NCBI GenBank assembly: GCA_040386335.1
Contig: JAZKFT010000011.1
Location: forward strand, 124,001 to 188,000
Length of the DNA: 64,000 bases
Origin: JAZKFT01 sp040386335
GTDB taxonomy: Bacteria; Bacteroidota; Bacteroidia; Chitinophagales; Chitinophagaceae
Reading direction: 5' to 3'
This document shows positions 61,527 to 64,000 of the stretch, piece after piece. The first letter of the stretch is position 1, and the number at the start of each line of letters is the position of its first letter. The notes beneath the pieces are model-generated. The model was not told where the DNA came from and searched no databases. It saw only the letters and a list, made by a program, of their open reading frames with translations. A program made the position numbers and the translations under genes.

Positions 61527-63032
61527 TTACAACATGCCCAAAATCTCATCCACATATTTTCGGTCGTTACAGAGTCGCGGAACCTTGTGCTGGCCACCCA
61601 ACCTTCCTTTGCTACTCAACCATTTGCTAAAACTACCGACGGGCAAATGATGGACTATAAGGCGTCGGAGCGCAATATCCTTGTATCGTTTTGCATCGTA
61701 ATCGCTGTTAATACTCCGCAGGGCCGTGTCCAGTTCAAAAACAAATTCCTCCATATTGGCAGGCGCTTTTTCGAATTCTATCAGCCATTCGTGACCACCA
61801 TTATTTTCATCGCCAAAATAAACCGGCGCTGCTGTGTAATCGGTAATAATGGCGCCCGTTTTTTCAGAAGCGATCGCTATCGCTTTGTCACTGTTATCTA
61901 CAATGACCTCCTCGCCAAAGGCATTGATATAGTGCTTTAACCGCCCGCTTACTTTTATCCGAAACGGAAATACTGTGGTAAACTGGATGGTATCACCCAG
62001 CAAATACCGCCATAAACCGCCGGTAGTGCTGATGACTGGTGCATAGTTTTTCCCGACAACCACATCATTCAGGCCAATTGTTTTGGGCTCCTTTTTGCCA
62101 TACTCGTCCACCGGCATAAACTCGTAAAAAATACCATGGTTGAGAAAGAGCAGCATGCCGTCTTCATCAGGGTCAGTTTGCGCTGAGAAAAAACCTTCGC
62201 TGGCATTGTATATCTCCAGGTAGCGGATAGGCTTGCCAATCAACCTTTCAAACTGCTCGCGGTAGGGCACAAAAGATACGCCCCCGTTGAAATACAGCTC
62301 AAGGTTGGGCCATACTTCGGCCAGTGTTTTTTTGCCACTGATTTCGAGGATGCGTTTAATCAACACCAGGGTCCAGGTGGGTACACCGCTGATGCTGGTT
62401 ACATTTTCCAGCATCGTGGTCTTGGCCAGCACCTCTATTTTATTCTCCCATTCGTCAAGGAGTGCAATACTTAGATCAGGCGTACGAAGCCAGTGGCCCC
62501 AAAACGGTGTATTCTGCATGAGTACCGCACTGAGGTCGCCAAATTTTATGTCGTCGTTAAGGCTGGCTACCTGGTGACTTCCGCCAATTACCAATCCTTT
62601 GCCCGTTAGCAGATCACTGTCAGGAAAAAGTTTGTAGTACAGTGTCAGCGCATCTTTCGATCCCTGGAAATGGTTTTCATCCAGGCTTTCTTTACTAACG
62701 GGGATAAACTTGCTGCGGTCGCTGGTGGTACCACTGCTTTTGGCAAACCACTCTACGGGCGTATTCCAAAGCACATTCTCTTCGCCAGTCATCATCCTTT
62801 CTATAAAAGGTTTCAGATCGTCGTATTCGCTGATGGGGACCGCCTGTTTGAAGGCACGGGTGGTAAAAGTTTTATTAAAGCCATGCGTTCGGCCAAACTC
62901 GGTGTTTTGCGCCGAGGTGACGAGGTGTTGCAGCACATGGCGCTGTGTACCCACCGGGTCATTTACCCACTGGTCGATGGCATTGAGCCGCAAACGGGCC
63001 AAACGGCTAATGGCAGGGCTGAGCAGCTTCAT
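61527..63032 (-). CDS. GH3 (auxin-responsive) superfamily protein
   Basis: The 501-residue protein matches the GH3 family of adenylate-forming acyl-amide ligases known from plants and also found in Bacteroidota: the P-loop-like KSSGTTSDRSKFIPVSKESL, ISGVPTWTLVLIKRILE, YFNGGVSFVPYREQF, YNASEGFFSAQTDPDEDGML (adenylate site), DVVVGKNYAPVISTTGG, LWRYLLGDTIQF and HYINAFGEEVIVDNSDKA. The domain order and length are normal. It probably joins a carboxylic acid to an amine via an acyl-adenylate; the substrates are unknown here. Confidence 0.92.
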   Translation of the reverse strand: MKLLSPAISRLARLRLNAIDQWVNDPVGTQRHVLQHLVTSAQNTEFGRTHGFNKTFTTRAFKQAVPISEYDDLKPFIERMMTGEENVLWNTPVEWFAKSSGTTSDRSKFIPVSKESLDENHFQGSKDALTLYYKLFPDSDLLTGKGLVIGGSHQVASLNDDIKFGDLSAVLMQNTPFWGHWLRTPDLSIALLDEWENKIEVLAKTTMLENVTSISGVPTWTLVLIKRILEISGKKTLAEVWPNLELYFNGGVSFVPYREQFERLIGKPIRYLEIYNASEGFFSAQTDPDEDGMLLFLNHGIFYEFMPVDEYGKKEPKTIGLNDVVVGKNYAPVISTTGGLWRYLLGDTIQFTTVFPFRIKVSGRLKHYINAFGEEVIVDNSDKAIAIASEKTGAIITDYTAAPVYFGDENNGGHEWLIEFEKAPANMEEFVFELDTALRSINSDYDAKRYKDIALRRLIVHHLPVGSFSKWLSSKGRLGGQHKVPRLCNDRKYVDEILGML

Positions 63033-63128
63033 AATTGGTTATGCATGGCCGCCAAAATACGGAATCAAATCCAATTATTTGATAGCGCCTCCCGAACCCA
63101 GTGCCAGAGCGAGAATCCCGGCGGGCAG

Positions 63129-63917
63129 CTAGAGTCTTTGCACATCTTTTTTTAGCACATAACCGCTGGTTATCTGTTCCTTTTTATTCATAAAGGATGC
63201 CTCATAAAAAGTTTTGAATTCACGAACGATATTGATCACATCGCCCTGCATTACATAGGCTTTGCGTTTTGTAGACAGTTTGGGTTCATTGAAGAAATAG
63301 CATTTAGGGGCCACAACCTTGCCTTTCACTTCCTGCGACACACCCAACTGATCAATATTAAAATTATCAATAGTAAGATCCTGGATTTCCGAAGCTGGTA
63401 TATTGGTTTCTTTCAGGCTCGACTCAGGGTCGCCGCTCTGGTAGGACTCGTGCTTTTCTTTGGTGAGTTGCCATGTTTGCTTGCCGGCATTCCAGTTAAA
63501 ACTGTAGGTATCGCCCCACCGCCAGCTGCTGCCTCCATAAAATTCCAGGCTAAACGCATTATTCTTAATGGTCACCCCCTGGAATGGATCCCCCATCATG
63601 CCACCGCATTGCTTGCACATGATCATATTGTCGTTGCGTTTGGCTTGTTTTAGTTTACCATCAGGCTGCTGCAGTAATACCATTAGTGGACGCCCGATAT
63701 TCATGGCAGTATCCTCAAAGTTCTCATCGTCTTCTTTGGTTGTGTATACTACTAATACTACATCCGTTTTAGTATCATTATTGAGATCTCCAAACGCGGT
63801 GTCTCTAATAGCAAATCCCTTTGGCACAAAGGATTTCAACTGTTTTACCAGGGCAGCCTTTTGACCCGAAACAGCCAGGCTCACCCCCATGATACACAAG
63901 CTTAATAAACGTTTCAT
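63129..63917 (-). CDS. Exported protein of unknown function
   Basis: The start at 63917 gives the signal MKRLLSLCIMGVSLAVSG and 262 residues. The middle has FG-GAP-like DLNNDTKTDVVLVVYTT, as in calcium-binding propeller repeats, then CKQCGGMMGDPF with a CxxC, and a tail with YVMQGDVINIVREFKTFYEA and a SH3-like end. No family could be assigned with confidence. Confidence 0.7.
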   Translation of the reverse strand: MKRLLSLCIMGVSLAVSGQKAALVKQLKSFVPKGFAIRDTAFGDLNNDTKTDVVLVVYTTKEDDENFEDTAMNIGRPLMVLLQQPDGKLKQAKRNDNMIMCKQCGGMMGDPFQGVTIKNNAFSLEFYGGSSWRWGDTYSFNWNAGKQTWQLTKEKHESYQSGDPESSLKETNIPASEIQDLTIDNFNIDQLGVSQEVKGKVVAPKCYFFNEPKLSTKRKAYVMQGDVINIVREFKTFYEASFMNKKEQITSGYVLKKDVQRL

Positions 63918-64000
63918 ACAGTATGAATTTGATAACAAGATAAGCCTTGGCTTTTGTAGAAAAAAGGGCAATTCAGATTGAGTGGAAACCGGTTTATAAT

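Overview
This window is a chromosomal segment of a Bacteroidota bacterium, most likely from the Chitinophagaceae or a close relative. Evidence for the phylum: secreted proteins with type IX secretion (T9SS) C-terminal domains, TAnnTTTG-type -7 promoter elements, almost no Shine-Dalgarno sequences, a futalosine-pathway menaquinone gene, the small ribosomal protein THX, and families such as DUF4286 and DUF6134. The family-level placement is an inference. No rRNA, tRNA, CRISPR array, prophage or classical transposase was seen.

Layout. Positions 1-12500 hold a truncated secreted beta-helix protein, methylglyoxal synthase, a fused isobutyryl-CoA mutase (icmF) interrupted by an in-frame DUF559 endonuclease-like segment, an NHL-propeller protein, an ice-binding-type T9SS protein, a glycine-zipper lipoprotein and an aspartyl protease with a PDZ domain. 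MqnC (menaquinone) follows at 12776-13900. Positions 14350-29078 form a nitrate assimilation island: nirB, nirD, an FNR-like regulator on the opposite strand, an Alginate_exp outer-membrane channel, narK, a nitrate reductase fused to its own FAD/NAD(P) and [2Fe-2S] electron-input module, a nitrate-reductase-associated protein, a rubredoxin/nitrite-reductase-half-domain protein, an ankyrin protein, a SelW-like protein and mobA. Nitrate would enter through the channel and NarK, be reduced to nitrite by the fused molybdoenzyme and then to ammonium by NirBD. MobA would supply the guanylylated molybdenum cofactor.

Positions 29143-49732 hold mainly exported proteins: a BNR/VPS10-like propeller, a large T9SS protein, an alpha/beta hydrolase, a dockerin-like protein, a tricorn-like protease, a beta-barrel, a parvulin isomerase and a TlpA-type thioredoxin protein. 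Embedded here (36810-38429) is an ATPase-nuclease gene bracketed by three related long palindromes, which looks like a small mobile or self-regulated cassette. Positions 50033-57245 hold pyrH, pdxH, THX, HU, and a phenylacetate-type group (paaG, paaI, an unknown gene, paaY). Positions 57253-63917 hold two tandem paralogous exported proteins with a TonB-plug-like end, a DUF6134 protein, a flavin reductase, a GH3-family protein and an unrecognised exported protein.

The two most interesting items are the in-frame DUF559 insertion in icmF, bounded by 24-bp inverted repeats that begin and end exactly on codon boundaries, and the palindrome-flanked ATPase-nuclease cassette. Several families of short dispersed repeats also recur directly upstream of start codons.
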